A DNA stretch of 64,000 nt from Enterococcus raffinosus (GCF_001886185.1 NZ_JXLA01000015.1:32847-96846); one strand, 5' to 3'; positions 25,608 through 34,965 are shown, counted from the first letter of the stretch. Numbers and translations: made by a program. Notes: generated by a model not told the origin, from the letters alone.

Positions 25608-26033
25608 TCAGGGAGTATTATCACCAAATAGAAAGTAAACAAGACAAACTATTGCGATTATAACAACCACAATCATAATGGCCCTTTTGCCATTCCTTTG
25701 CGCAGATTTATCTTCTTTCACCTCTAACGCCACAGCTAAACTTTCAATCTCCTGCTCACTAAATTCATTGTTTACCCGTAGTAAATTGATTTTTTCTGGA
25801 TCAATAGTTGTCATCCCAGACAGCTCTTCATTCGAAATATCCGAATGTTGAAGGGCCTGTTTTACATTCATAAATTTTTTATTTTTTGGAGCGATTAAAA
25901 AAGAGTAATAGACATACAGCACTAAACTGAAAACTCCAATGACAAATATAGAATTTCCAAAAAAGGTCAGTGATACTCCCAAAAGTGCGGCAAGTGAAAC
26001 GAAACCGATGGAAATGATTTTATTCTTATTCAA
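25608..26033 (-). CDS. Small membrane protein of unknown function
   Basis: A 141-residue protein with two closely spaced N-terminal TM segments (residues about 7-48), a charged cytoplasmic middle ('MTTIDPEKINLLRVNNEFSE') and a C-terminal TM (about 120-138). It starts at TTG with AAGGAG 8 nt upstream. No family was recognised. The layout suggests a membrane-bound regulatory or immunity-like protein, which cannot be decided here. Confidence 0.65.
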   Translation of the reverse strand: MNKNKIISIGFVSLAALLGVSLTFFGNSIFVIGVFSLVLYVYYSFLIAPKNKKFMNVKQALQHSDISNEELSGMTTIDPEKINLLRVNNEFSEQEIESLAVALEVKEDKSAQRNGKRAIMIVVVIIAIVCLVYFLFGDNTP

Positions 26034-26362
26034 ATTTTTAACTCCTTTTATTTAGTTATTTTACTTAAGTTATCTATGCTTACCTTTCCAAACTTACTTC
26101 ACTCGATTACTGAAATAAATTTTTAGAAAGACAGAGAAAAGGTGTCGGTATTTCTTATAACACTGACGCCTTTTCTAAATGCCAATCATATGCAGTATCT
26201 ACTTGTACGACCCCGATTAAAAAAAGTCATATTACTCTACTTCTATTTCCAAAAGAAAGATGTGTATCCCATTAAAAAGGAGAGTTTCTATTTCGATTCG
26301 GACTGGTTATTGATGATTTTTCAGTTATAACTATAAAAAGAAAAACGGAACAATTCTCGCCT
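26034..26362. other. Intergenic region, no gene supported
   Basis: About 330 bp of AT-rich sequence. A 62-codon plus-strand frame at 26142-26330 has no ribosome-binding site and no recognisable content. The promoter of the 26033 gene presumably lies at its left end. Confidence 0.4.
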
Positions 26363-26869
26363 TCAGAGATACGGTGATCTCATTTCTTCAACAAACAATC
26401 CATTTTCGGTTATTTGTACGATTGATTTTCTCAGAACTTTACTAGAGCAAACATACATGTAATAATCATACCCAAAATGAACTTCAAAACTCTTACTCAC
26501 AAGTTTCGCCCATACGATTTCTCGCAAAATTAATTTTATTACCAAAGCGACATCACAATTCTTAATTGTCATTTCTTCTTCAAGTAAATCATACATTTTT
26601 TTCAGTTCATCAGAATCCTCTTCATTGATACTCAAATAATGGTTTTTCTCAAGTTCATTAATTTTTAAGGTTTCTACTTTCATTTCATCCATCATACTTT
26701 TTACGGCTTCAAAATATTTCTCTTCGACAGATAAGTAATCAGATAGTGTAAATTCTTTACTATCATAAATTGTCCCAATATCACCAATGGAAATCCACTC
26801 ATTCTTTGGATAGTGCCCCTTAGAATTCCGATATTTAGGATCATATTTTGTAATTCTATAACAATGCAT
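26363..26869 (-). CDS. Hypothetical cytoplasmic protein, 168 residues
   Basis: No known family recognised. The product starts 'MHCYRITKYDPKYRNSKGHY', a style seen in small proteins next to polymorphic toxins and M50-type proteases. It is acidic in the middle, without signal peptide or TM segment, and ends in a conserved-looking 'YYMYVCSSK' strand. GGAGA precedes the ATG by about 6 nt. A terminator is not obvious. Its neighbourhood with accessory genes makes an immunity-type function possible but unproven. Confidence 0.65.
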   Translation of the reverse strand: MHCYRITKYDPKYRNSKGHYPKNEWISIGDIGTIYDSKEFTLSDYLSVEEKYFEAVKSMMDEMKVETLKINELEKNHYLSINEEDSDELKKMYDLLEEEMTIKNCDVALVIKLILREIVWAKLVSKSFEVHFGYDYYMYVCSSKVLRKSIVQITENGLFVEEMRSPYL

Positions 26870-26985
26870 ACGGGTCTCCTATTTTTTTCAATTTGCTATT
26901 TTAGTTAACACAAGATCATTATCCCTTCATGACGCAACAAATGTTCAATAGAATTATTCTGTTTTGCCTTAATTTGACAAACTAA

Positions 26986-27732
26986 TCAATCATTATGGAT
27001 CTGACCTGTTAACCAAAAAGATCCTGAAATGATGTTTCCCTCCATCATCTCCTCAGTCACAAGTTCTGGATCAGCAACAACATCAATTTCTCTTCCCAGC
27101 GTCTTGACCTTGGCATAATAAAAGAATTCATTCGTATAAGGATTGGTTATTTTCTTAGTAGACAATACTCGTCCGCCAAAAATTGCAGTAGAATCTGGTA
27201 AAAACGGGGCTTCTTCTTCGCTAAATAGGCCAGAAGGAATAAAAAATTCAGTTGCCAAATTTAATCCTTCCTCCCCTTCTTGTGCCTGTTTGTAAGTTTG
27301 TTCATTGGTATAAATGTTCAACTCATGGGCAAAAGCCGCTAACTGTACCTTCTTAATCGAAGGAAAGTTTAATTCATGGAGGCCTATATCTGGTAAATCA
27401 AAAACAAAAGGATAAGTAATTTCTTCGTCTTCTCCTGGTTCTGCTTCACTGCAAACCTGTCCATCTAAATCTGTAGCTGCCGGGTTTTCGATCTTTTTTG
27501 TTAAACAAACTTTTGATACAGCCGTTCCCTTAAAATGTGGATTCAAGCCAATTATCTCATTTGCCTCGTTCATCTGTCCCCACAACTCAACGCCTTCACC
27601 CAGCTCCAGTTTTAAATAGGCCGCTTCACCAACTTCAAGTCGTTCTCCTGATTCACAAACTAACTTGGCATACTCCATAAACTCTTCATTAGACTTAAGT
27701 GGTAACCCAATTGTTGAAAAATGACTAACCAT
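26986..27732 (-). CDS. Conserved hypothetical protein, about 248 residues
   Basis: A soluble acidic protein without signal peptide. Visible features are 'LPDIGLHELNFPSIKKVQLAAFAHELNIY', in which the second half reads as an amphipathic helix, and the C-terminal 'AIFGGRVLSTKKITNPYTNEFFYYAKV' followed by 'VVADPEL' and 'GSFWLTGQI', which look like a small OB- or beta-barrel-type domain. I do not recognise a named family. The start at 27730-27732 is chosen because GGTGGAG lies just upstream; an ATG 16 codons earlier lacks a site. It follows the M50 protease gene by about 80 bp and may be cotranscribed. Confidence 0.65.
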   Translation of the reverse strand: MVSHFSTIGLPLKSNEEFMEYAKLVCESGERLEVGEAAYLKLELGEGVELWGQMNEANEIIGLNPHFKGTAVSKVCLTKKIENPAATDLDGQVCSEAEPGEDEEITYPFVFDLPDIGLHELNFPSIKKVQLAAFAHELNIYTNEQTYKQAQEGEEGLNLATEFFIPSGLFSEEEAPFLPDSTAIFGGRVLSTKKITNPYTNEFFYYAKVKTLGREIDVVADPELVTEEMMEGNIISGSFWLTGQIHND

Positions 27733-27814
27733 TTTTTCTCCACCCTTCGAATGTTCAACATGCTGCTGTTTGATCAGCATTACTATCTTTCAAACCAAAC
27801 TAATCTTCCGTTAC

Positions 27815-29017
27815 CTAAAGCCAATAAGCAATTGCCACCAGACCAATCATCATCAAAATGAACAGTAGTAACGAGTTTTTTTCTTCATCTGCATTCAAAG
27901 CTTGAACTGGGGATAATGGTTGAACAGTCTCTATTTCATGCGATGGATGTCCACGCTCAATCATTAACCCTTGAAACCAATGAATTAATTGCATTTCCCT
28001 CTTTTTTCTCCCCCTTGTTGGAAGTTTCTCAAGATAATTATCCGCACTGTCCAACATATCTAAGGCTTCTGGTAAGTTTTTTTCTCGAGAATAAAGATAG
28101 GCGGCTTTCACCCGTTGTGTCACTGAATCTTCGTTCCTCATCATTTTACGAAACTTTTTATCTTGCCAGATTTCTTCAATTCGAGGATCATTGGACTGGA
28201 AGATCAAGAGGTAGAAGAGCATTTCCGCTTTTACTGCCAACTGATATACAGGAGCGACATTGGGTAGTTGCTCCCACAGCATGTCCAATTCTGACTGAAG
28301 CTTTTCCCATTGTTTCGTATCCAAAAAGAAATACACCCTTAGCAGATCGTGGTAATCATCAAGATGCGTACGCTTAGAACCTGTCGGAATTTTCTCAAAA
28401 TATTTTCTTGGCATCTCTGCTAAAGTCATGCCTCTATTTGACAAATCATTCATCTTCAACTCTAGATGTAATAAGTAACGATACTCCTTTCGCTGAGAAG
28501 CCAGCAATATATTTTTCCCGTCATTATGCCCGTCAGGAAGCCCATTTAGCAAAACGATCAGGAACCCCATGAAAGAAAAAATGGACAAGTACCAAGTACG
28601 CTCAAAAAAGATAAGGGCTAGCAAACTCGCTATTAGATTTGCCAAACAGCCTCCTGATAGATACCATCGAAATGGCCACTTATTTTCACGATATTCTGGC
28701 GGTGCCATCAAGCATTGCCCACTTAACCCCGCAACAGGGCTTTTCTGAAAAACGATCCTGCCATCAGGGTACCAAGACCACATAAATGATAACACCCGAA
28801 AGCTGGTCATTTTATAACCAGTCATTTTTCCAAACAAAGCATGTCCAGCTTCATGGATAACTATTTGTGAGACTAGTAACAAATAAGAATAGACCAACAA
28901 CCAGCTAAGATCAAAAATATCATGGCCATCCTCGTAAATCCATCTCCATAAAAACAGCCACATGACACAACTTAGGACAAGACCAAGTATCCAACGAATA
29001 ACCTTTATTGCTTTCAT
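27815..29017 (-). CDS. M50-type (site-2-protease-like) membrane metallopeptidase
   Basis: About 400 residues. TM segments surround the zinc motif HEAGH (in 'IVIHEAGHALFGKMTGYKM') and a later 'LPDGHNDGKN' that supplies the third ligand Asp, as in SpoIVFB/S2P-type enzymes. A long soluble middle region (about residues 190-370) looks helical and TPR-like, and one C-terminal TM ends the protein. The start at 29017 is preferred because GGAGG stands 8 nt upstream. Intramembrane cleavage of an unknown substrate is inferred. Its partner may be the unknown protein encoded downstream. Confidence 0.85.
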   Translation of the reverse strand: MKAIKVIRWILGLVLSCVMWLFLWRWIYEDGHDIFDLSWLLVYSYLLLVSQIVIHEAGHALFGKMTGYKMTSFRVLSFMWSWYPDGRIVFQKSPVAGLSGQCLMAPPEYRENKWPFRWYLSGGCLANLIASLLALIFFERTWYLSIFSFMGFLIVLLNGLPDGHNDGKNILLASQRKEYRYLLHLELKMNDLSNRGMTLAEMPRKYFEKIPTGSKRTHLDDYHDLLRVYFFLDTKQWEKLQSELDMLWEQLPNVAPVYQLAVKAEMLFYLLIFQSNDPRIEEIWQDKKFRKMMRNEDSVTQRVKAAYLYSREKNLPEALDMLDSADNYLEKLPTRGRKKREMQLIHWFQGLMIERGHPSHEIETVQPLSPVQALNADEEKNSLLLFILMMIGLVAIAYWL

Positions 29018-29198
29018 TTTTATATCCTCCACAATTTTCAAAATCTTTCCTTATGCTCTAAATCCAAAAGTCGAAGAGGTTGATTTCTCTTCGACTTTTT
29101 TGTATAGTGCAGAAACAAATTCAATTCCTTTAATCGTTGTCGCTGCAGCGTACGTATACTGAATGCATTTCTCTAACATTTAAAATTGAAATCCCTGA

Positions 29199-29855
29199 TT
29201 ATCTAAGAAATAGATTGTTCTCATTTGCAATTTTTTCATAAAGCTGTTTATCTTTGTTGTTATCAATAATAATTGGGAGACTCAGGTCATAATTAGAGAT
29301 TAAAATCATAGGATGTGAGTTAAAGTATAAACTGTTCCATATTTTTTCTCGAAGAAAACCTTTGATAAATAGTTTTAAAAGATTTATATTTCCAATCTTA
29401 TATATATAATTATCACCATTATTTAAGACATCGATTTGATTCACATAAATTAGTCTATCTATCTTATCTAATCTCTCGCATTGTCTATCCATTATTTTAG
29501 TTATCTTACTCTTGTCATCTTCACCTCCCAAATCTATATAAGCTTCGTTATCATTTATTTCAAATACTCTCCCAAAAAAAGATAAATACTTATTTTCTTG
29601 ACTTAGTCTGAAGTATTCATTTGACAATAGACTAAGTCTCGGGTCTCCTATCTGCATAGTTTCATTAAATACATCTAATACAGCAACTTTTTTAAGCCTT
29701 GTCGCTTCAACCACTAATTCATGATAATCTGTAGAATCGAAAAATAATTTATAAAGCTCATTATCAAAACTGCTTGATGAAAAATCCATTTTTTCTAATT
29801 CAGGGATCTTCCCATCCTGAATGTTAATTTCTGATTCGTTGCTCATTATCATCAT
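29199..29855 (-). CDS. Candidate immunity protein of a polymorphic-toxin module
   Basis: A 218-residue acidic, Asn-rich soluble protein with no family I recognise. It begins about 20 bp after the remnant of a toxin tip (29872-30095), the place where immunity genes sit in Rhs/WapA-type loci. The AT-rich composition also fits such islands. Several closely spaced ATG codons at the start leave the exact start uncertain, and the ribosome-binding site is weak. The immunity role is inference from position. Confidence 0.55.
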   Translation of the reverse strand: MMIMSNESEINIQDGKIPELEKMDFSSSSFDNELYKLFFDSTDYHELVVEATRLKKVAVLDVFNETMQIGDPRLSLLSNEYFRLSQENKYLSFFGRVFEINDNEAYIDLGGEDDKSKITKIMDRQCERLDKIDRLIYVNQIDVLNNGDNYIYKIGNINLLKLFIKGFLREKIWNSLYFNSHPMILISNYDLSLPIIIDNNKDKQLYEKIANENNLFLR

Positions 29856-29871
29856 AGGTTTCTTTCTATAC

Positions 29872-30095
29872 TCATTGATTGATGGCCCCTTCTAAACTTT
29901 CATCAGAAGAAATTTTATAATGAATCAACTTAGAGTCGGTAGTTTGACTTTTAGCATAATTAGATTTGCTTTCCAAAGGTGTTTCCCAGCCTTATCAAAA
30001 ACCTCCAAATGCTTATCTTTTCCTTTATGGTAAGTATCTCTATAGTAAACATACTGCTTATTAAATGGGATTTTTCGCTCGGTTAAACATTGCAT
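29872..30095 (-). pseudogene. Remnant of a polymorphic-toxin C-terminal tip
   Basis: A 56-codon frame from ATG 30093-30095 to a stop at 29925-29927 reads 'PFNKQYVYYRDTYHKGKDK' and 'HLEVFDKAGKHL', the ending typical of Rhs/WapA nuclease tips. After a shift of frame the sequence continues as 'KSQTTDSKLIHYKISSDESL' to a stop at 29872-29874. The rest of the toxin is missing upstream. It is a decayed, displaced tip followed by its probable immunity gene (29199-29855). Confidence 0.6.
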
Positions 30096-30119
30096 TCATA
30101 ATTACTGATCAACCACATA

Positions 30120-30473
30120 TTATTTTTTATTCAACCATTTCTCATCCCCATAAAATAATCCGTTTGGTTTAATTTCCTTTAATACTTCCTTAGCAGAATC
30201 ATGTAGCGCTTTAATTTCATTTTCTAGTTCATCCGGCAATAATGATTCTATATCTTCTAATTCAGTTCCCAATTGTACGATGTCAATGATTCTTTTATCA
30301 ATGCCTTTTCTACGTAAAACCTCTAAAGTGTAAGGACTAAATAAGTACTGCTCGCATTCTTCTATCGCCAATATTCCACTTTCCAGAGAGTCTAGTAATC
30401 CTATAATACATACTAATAACATTATATTTGCATCTGATTTTTTATTGGTGGACAACTTTATTTTTGTTCGCAT
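30120..30473 (-). CDS. DUF3969-like protein, candidate immunity protein
   Basis: The 117-residue protein has the pattern 'LLVCIIGLLDSLESGILAIE' then 'EECEQYLFSPYTLEVL', 'IVQLGTELEDIESLLPDEL', which I associate with the DUF3969 family of Firmicutes. It sits in the Rhs island downstream of a decayed toxin tip, as an immunity gene would. It begins with a clear GGAG site 8 nt before the ATG. Family assignment is from memory; the immunity role is inferred. Confidence 0.7.
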   Translation of the reverse strand: MRTKIKLSTNKKSDANIMLLVCIIGLLDSLESGILAIEECEQYLFSPYTLEVLRRKGIDKRIIDIVQLGTELEDIESLLPDELENEIKALHDSAKEVLKEIKPNGLFYGDEKWLNKK

Positions 30474-30730
30474 TTTTTTCTCCTTCTTGTTTCTATTTGA
30501 GTCAATTTCATAATTTGCTAAAACTTATAAAACTGTTTATTTTGAGTATGTTTCTCTGTGCAAGAGAGATGAAAGTTTATCATTCCAATGTGGAGGTAAA
30601 TAGCTAATTCTTGAATAATTTGAAAAAATACAGTTGATTCTACCACTGTTTTGCTCAAATTATGGGGAAGTAGCAACTTTCCAAGTACCCTAATCGTTGA
30701 TATACTAACTAAACTAATCATGAAATTTGC
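30474..30730 (-). other. AT-rich gap with possible decayed frame
   Basis: Between the decayed second toxin tip and the DUF3969-like gene there is a 67-codon frame (30518-30721, minus) without a ribosome-binding site. It may be the residue of a lost immunity gene. Nothing else is seen. Confidence 0.3.
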
Positions 30731-31480
30731 TCATTTATTTAAATTATTACTCCATTTATTTTTAACTTTTACATCAAAGACTTTTCCTGATTTACTTTCA
30801 AAATAGTGTATAGAAACCTTGTTTCCATATTTGTCATATCCATCTTTATAAACTTTCTTCCATTCTCCTGGTTCAATTTTTCTTAAATCCTCTAATGCTT
30901 TTTTGTATGTTACCTTACTAGATTTAAGCCCACCTCTTTCTGGTGTAAATCCTTCAGGATATTTTGGTGCATGTTTTATGCCATCATAAACATTCTTAAT
31001 ACCTGAACCAGAACTACTATAATTACTCCCGCTCTTAAAGGCTTGTGTAGTATTTTTTGCCACCATATTAGCATGACTTGTTACTGCAGCTGAAATTGCC
31101 GCTGCCGATAGAATACCTGTTCCACCACTAACAAAACTCGTTCCCACCAAATTGTGCAATCGCGGCTGAAAAACCTGCTTCACCAATGCCAAATGCTGCT
31201 TTATATTCTAGTGCAGCTTGGACATATCCAGATAATTTCCCAACAAATACTCCGACATTATAGCCTTTATTTTTTTCACCCAGTCTTGGTCTGCAAGCAA
31301 GCTAAATGTTGAATTTATTGGTAGAACAATACCATTATTATCCAAAATCTGAGTAAGTGCCTCTACACGAAATACAACATCAGTTTTTGAGTATGTTAGC
31401 TCCTACTTTTCCCTACATTTGCTTTCAGTACTAGCTAAGTATTCTACGTTGATTAGTTGTTGATGATATGCAGTTTGAAC
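30731..31480 (-). pseudogene. Decayed second copy of the Rhs C-terminal region with a different toxin tip
   Basis: Read across frames, this matches the pre-toxin part of the Rhs protein encoded at 32056: 'QTAYHQQLINVEYL' (Rhs has 'QTAYRQQRLNLEYQ'), then a stop, 'QILDNNGIVLPI', 'GVFVGKLSGYVQAALEY', and 'KSGSNYSSSGSG'. After that the tip differs, ending 'NKVSIHYFESKSGKVFDVKV'. Decay consists of one in-frame stop and two single-base indels: a missing A in an A7 run near 31280 and an extra A near 31146. The last 153 codons remain open from an internal ATG but have no start site. It is an orphan toxin module left by duplication or recombination. Confidence 0.8.
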
Positions 31481-31617
31481 GGTTTATTTTGAATAATTAA
31501 AACTAAAAATACATTCAATTTAGTAAATGAACATTCAAAGAGACTAAATAAGCCTTTTCGAATGTTCAAATAATAGATTGATTAGTTTAATTGTCAGTTG
31601 ACAAAATAACAATCCAT

Positions 31618-32031
31618 CTAAATGTTCAGATTGATTTCATCCACTTTTTTTTGTGCCATTTGAACCAAACCATTACCAAATCGCTCTACGAGTCCTATTT
31701 CACTTTGTACGTAGAAACAACATCTATGCCTTCTTTCGTCGTTATCATCTATCTCCATATCGGCTTCAATAAATATTTTTCCGGTTACATCAGCTGGGAA
31801 AAATTCTAACGAAAATGCTGGAGTATAGTTTCCTTTTTTTTCGCCAAACTCAACATAACAGTTTTCCTTGAAATAAAATGAAAATTCTATGATGTTTTTT
31901 CCGATACTCTCTAAATCAGTATCCTGAATAAAGCATAATTGATAAATTGAGAGGTATTTTGACGTTATACTTACTTTTAATTCCAACAAATTTGAATCTT
32001 CCCAATTTTTTTCTATTTTAATGTTATCCAT
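31618..32031 (-). CDS. Candidate cognate immunity protein of the Rhs toxin
   Basis: About 137 residues, soluble and acidic, no recognised family. It starts 24 nt after the Rhs stop with a GGGAGG site 4 nt before the ATG at 32029-32031; a longer reading starts just 3 nt after the stop but lacks a site. The immediate downstream position on the same strand is the standard place for the immunity gene of an Rhs tip. The function is inferred from that. Confidence 0.7.
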   Translation of the reverse strand: MDNIKIEKNWEDSNLLELKVSITSKYLSIYQLCFIQDTDLESIGKNIIEFSFYFKENCYVEFGEKKGNYTPAFSLEFFPADVTGKIFIEADMEIDDNDERRHRCCFYVQSEIGLVERFGNGLVQMAQKKVDEINLNI

Positions 32032-32055
32032 ATATCCTCCCTTAAACTCCATAGC

Positions 32056-34554
32056 CTATTTAAATTTGAAATCATCAAAGACACCTGTTACTTTATTGTA
32101 AACATAGTGAATAGATACTGTTTTCCCGTTAGACAACTTTACGTTTTTCTGCATTTTTACCCAGCCCTCTTTAGCATGCCATCTAGCATCGTTCATTTTT
32201 AATGGTAGCTCGGTAGCATTTTTCAACGGATCGGATTTAGTTTCATGCATTGCCATCTGTTCTTCTATAGATTTAGGCTCAGTCCGACCCGTACTACCTC
32301 TACCAGCTGTTTTAACTGGATTTCCGACACCACTATTAGAACTGTAATTACTCCCACTCTTCATACTTTGAATAGTTGCTGCTAAAACACCTGTTGCATG
32401 TGTTACTTCTACGGCAGCAAGTGCAGTTGACGCTGGTGAAAGTGACAGACTTGCACCACCAGTAAATGGCGATGCAGCAAAACTGATTGCATTTCCACCT
32501 GTGAATGTTGCTGCAGCAGCCGTATATTCGACTGCGGCCTGTGCAAAACCAGATAGTTTTCCTAAAAATACACCTTTATTGTAAGCTGGATTTTTCTTAA
32601 TCCAATTTTTGTCCGTCCACATAGCAAATCTAGAAATTGGAGAAATTTTAATTCCGTTATTTTCAACTACTTGTGTGATAAATCCTACACCAAATGCTAC
32701 ACCAGATTGTACCTTATTTTTTACTACCTTTTTAGCTGTTTTACAAAACTTAGTCAGGGTATTTTTTAGAGCTGTTCCCCAGTTTTTGAGTAAATTAGCG
32801 CCTTCTTTAGTCTTCGGTTTTCCTTTGCTTCCTGTAACTTGCTGATACTCTAAGTTGAGTCGTTGCTGGCGATAGGCAGTTTGAGCAGCCATTTGCTGAG
32901 CATAAGTCATATTGCTGTAGCTATTCGTTACTCCTACAGAAATCATGTTTGCTCCACTTCCATAATATGGTGGACCATAGGTTGTTCGTCCGCTGCTTGC
33001 TCCAGAGAAATAATTATTTACGGAATTATAGGTATTTCTAACGCCATTATAAACGTAACTTGCGGCTTGTTTAACACCACCCCAAACATTACTAGCTACC
33101 TTCTTAACCGTGTTATACGCATTGCTGACAACTCTTTTGACTGTATTGACCACTTTTTTGGCGACTGACTTAACTTTATTTACTACCTTTTTCGCCGTCT
33201 TCTTCACACCAGACCATAAATTTTGGAAGAAATTCTTCTTATGCCCTGTCGGATCGGAATAATTAATCGGGTTATTCTCGACATACGTATAGCCATTTTG
33301 ACTCAGCGGATTGTCTTCTTCACCCTCATAGCTGTCTTGGGTTAGGAAGGTGCCGCTTTGACTATCGTAGTAGCGCGCTCTTAAGTAATTATACCCTGTA
33401 ACATCCTGTGCTTCACCTGTATATCCGAATGGATTGCCTGTTTCGTCCACTTCCTCTGGTGTTCCAAAGACGGAATAGTTATTTGAGCTGTCGAGTTCGC
33501 CGTCTTTCATCATCCCTGTCACGCTGCCTCGTGCATCGGTCAGGTATTGGTACTCGTCTTTTGTTTGCTCGTTCGTGTAGCTGAGTCGTTCGTTTCCATA
33601 CGTGTATGTTTCGCGAGCTTTCATCTCGTCATCATAAGTTTGAAGAACTTGCGTATTTTCCTGATTGACATCGTTGACATAGTTTCGAACTTCGTAGTAG
33701 TTATACGTATCTTCTCGCGTTGTATATGGAATCAAGACTTCGTTTACTTCAGAAGAATAAGTCACTTCCCCTTCGCCTGGTCGATTGCCTAGACTTGGCC
33801 GGTTCACGACGATGCCTTCTTCGTTCGCGCGGTCCTTCGCGATCTTCTGGTGATAAGCACGTGAAACAGTATCGAAAACGTTCATCCACAGATTTCCGAC
33901 GGTTTCTGGCAGACTTGATAGCCCTTGAATCACATTTTCAGTAAAACCATACCAGAAGAGGGAGTTTTCCTCTCCATTTGGACTAGTTTTTGGTGATTTC
34001 CGACTATCTTGACCGCTTCTAGTCGTCGAAGTAGATTTAGAAGCTCCTTTGCCTTTTTTCTCTTGACGTTTAAAGAGCTGGTACGCAGTCGTATCTTCTG
34101 TTCGACTGGCGGTAAATACGCGATTGTCATCGCCGTCATAGAGGGCGGCCATTAGTAAACCCTTGTTGTCTTTTACTGCAAGCAGGCGATTTTCTGTGTC
34201 ATAGATATAATCCAACACTTCATCGGTTCCACTTTGCTTCACTCGATTGCCATTCTTATCGTATTCATACTTAATGGTTTGATCGTCATTTTTCATGCTT
34301 AACAGACGATTGTTATCATCGTAAGTAAAGTCAGTGGTCTGTTCTTTTCCGTTAATCGTTTCTGTACTGGTTAATTTATTCCCGGCTAGATCATAGGAAT
34401 AGGCATAGCTTGCCAGTTCATTTTTCTTATTCTTATCAGAAACGGTCATCTGAGTTACTTGACCAAGGCTGTCATACTCATATTTTTGCACGACAGTCTT
34501 GCCTTCTTGTGTGATCACTTCTTCAGAAACGAAATTGTCGGCATCATTTTTCAA
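32056..34554 (-). CDS. Rhs/WapA-type polymorphic toxin, 5'-truncated
   Basis: 832 codons are open. The first ~150 residues contain YD repeats ('YEYDSLGQVTQM', 'YDDNNRLLSM', 'YEYDKNGNRVK'). The Rhs core ends in 'YLRARYYDSQSGTFLTQD' and 'NGYTYVENNPINYSDPTGH'. A Lys/Val-rich segment, a hydrophobic region and a variable tip follow; the tip ends 'RWHAKEGWVKMQKNVKL' and 'HYVYNKVTGVFDDFKFK', possibly an Ntox17-like nuclease. No signal peptide or N-terminal delivery domain is present. The homologous frame runs only 14 codons upstream of the TTG at 34554 before a TAA and AT-rich DNA, with no ribosome-binding site. So the gene has lost its 5' part and is probably silent, a reservoir module. Its immunity gene remains intact. 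Confidence 0.85.
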   Translation of the reverse strand: MKNDADNFVSEEVITQEGKTVVQKYEYDSLGQVTQMTVSDKNKKNELASYAYSYDLAGNKLTSTETINGKEQTTDFTYDDNNRLLSMKNDDQTIKYEYDKNGNRVKQSGTDEVLDYIYDTENRLLAVKDNKGLLMAALYDGDDNRVFTASRTEDTTAYQLFKRQEKKGKGASKSTSTTRSGQDSRKSPKTSPNGEENSLFWYGFTENVIQGLSSLPETVGNLWMNVFDTVSRAYHQKIAKDRANEEGIVVNRPSLGNRPGEGEVTYSSEVNEVLIPYTTREDTYNYYEVRNYVNDVNQENTQVLQTYDDEMKARETYTYGNERLSYTNEQTKDEYQYLTDARGSVTGMMKDGELDSSNNYSVFGTPEEVDETGNPFGYTGEAQDVTGYNYLRARYYDSQSGTFLTQDSYEGEEDNPLSQNGYTYVENNPINYSDPTGHKKNFFQNLWSGVKKTAKKVVNKVKSVAKKVVNTVKRVVSNAYNTVKKVASNVWGGVKQAASYVYNGVRNTYNSVNNYFSGASSGRTTYGPPYYGSGANMISVGVTNSYSNMTYAQQMAAQTAYRQQRLNLEYQQVTGSKGKPKTKEGANLLKNWGTALKNTLTKFCKTAKKVVKNKVQSGVAFGVGFITQVVENNGIKISPISRFAMWTDKNWIKKNPAYNKGVFLGKLSGFAQAAVEYTAAAATFTGGNAISFAASPFTGGASLSLSPASTALAAVEVTHATGVLAATIQSMKSGSNYSSNSGVGNPVKTAGRGSTGRTEPKSIEEQMAMHETKSDPLKNATELPLKMNDARWHAKEGWVKMQKNVKLSNGKTVSIHYVYNKVTGVFDDFKFK

Positions 34555-34596
34555 AAACAGTTTATTTTGGACAGCATTGTTAAAACCAAAATTAAA

Positions 34597-34965
34597 TTAT
34601 AATAATTATTATTAACCAATATAAAAATATCATATTTAGATACAAAAGAGAATTTATTATTAAAAAACGATTCTAAAATATCTTAAACGGTTATAAAACA
34701 ACCCTGAACGGTAGTTTTTCTTGTATACAAAGAGCTTTTTTACCTTTCAATTGTTCTGGTGAAGAACTCCGTTACAACAAAAAAAGCCCAATCATCCGTT
34801 AAGACGATTGAACTTTAGTCAGAACAATCAGCAGCTGGTGTGCTCCATTCCTTTTCTAAGTAATATTAATAGGCAGTATTCGCCAATTTTGTTTGCTTAA
34901 GAACATTCTGATTTTTTCGTCAAATCAGCTGCCGTTTTCTATGGAATAGCTAGGTCGATCAACAA
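34597..34965. other. AT-rich junction upstream of the truncated Rhs gene
   Basis: The left part (34597-34740) is very AT-rich and holds the 5' break of the Rhs gene; the right part holds the terminator of the beta-glucoside operon. No gene, repeat or integrase was seen. Confidence 0.5.
34779..34810 (-). terminator. Intrinsic terminator of the beta-glucoside operon
   Basis: On the minus strand an 8-bp stem (34803-34810 with 34789-34796, one G-T pair), a 6-nt loop, then a run of seven T. It lies about 155 nt after the GH1 stop. Confidence 0.75.

Noticed and set aside
27916..28377. 153-codon plus-strand frame opposite the M50 protease gene
   Set aside because: It lies wholly within a gene with clear motifs on the other strand, has no ribosome-binding site and encodes no recognisable feature.
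34555..34965. Insertion sequence or integrase at the Rhs gene break
   Set aside because: No transposase frame, terminal inverted repeat or target duplication was found at the junction.
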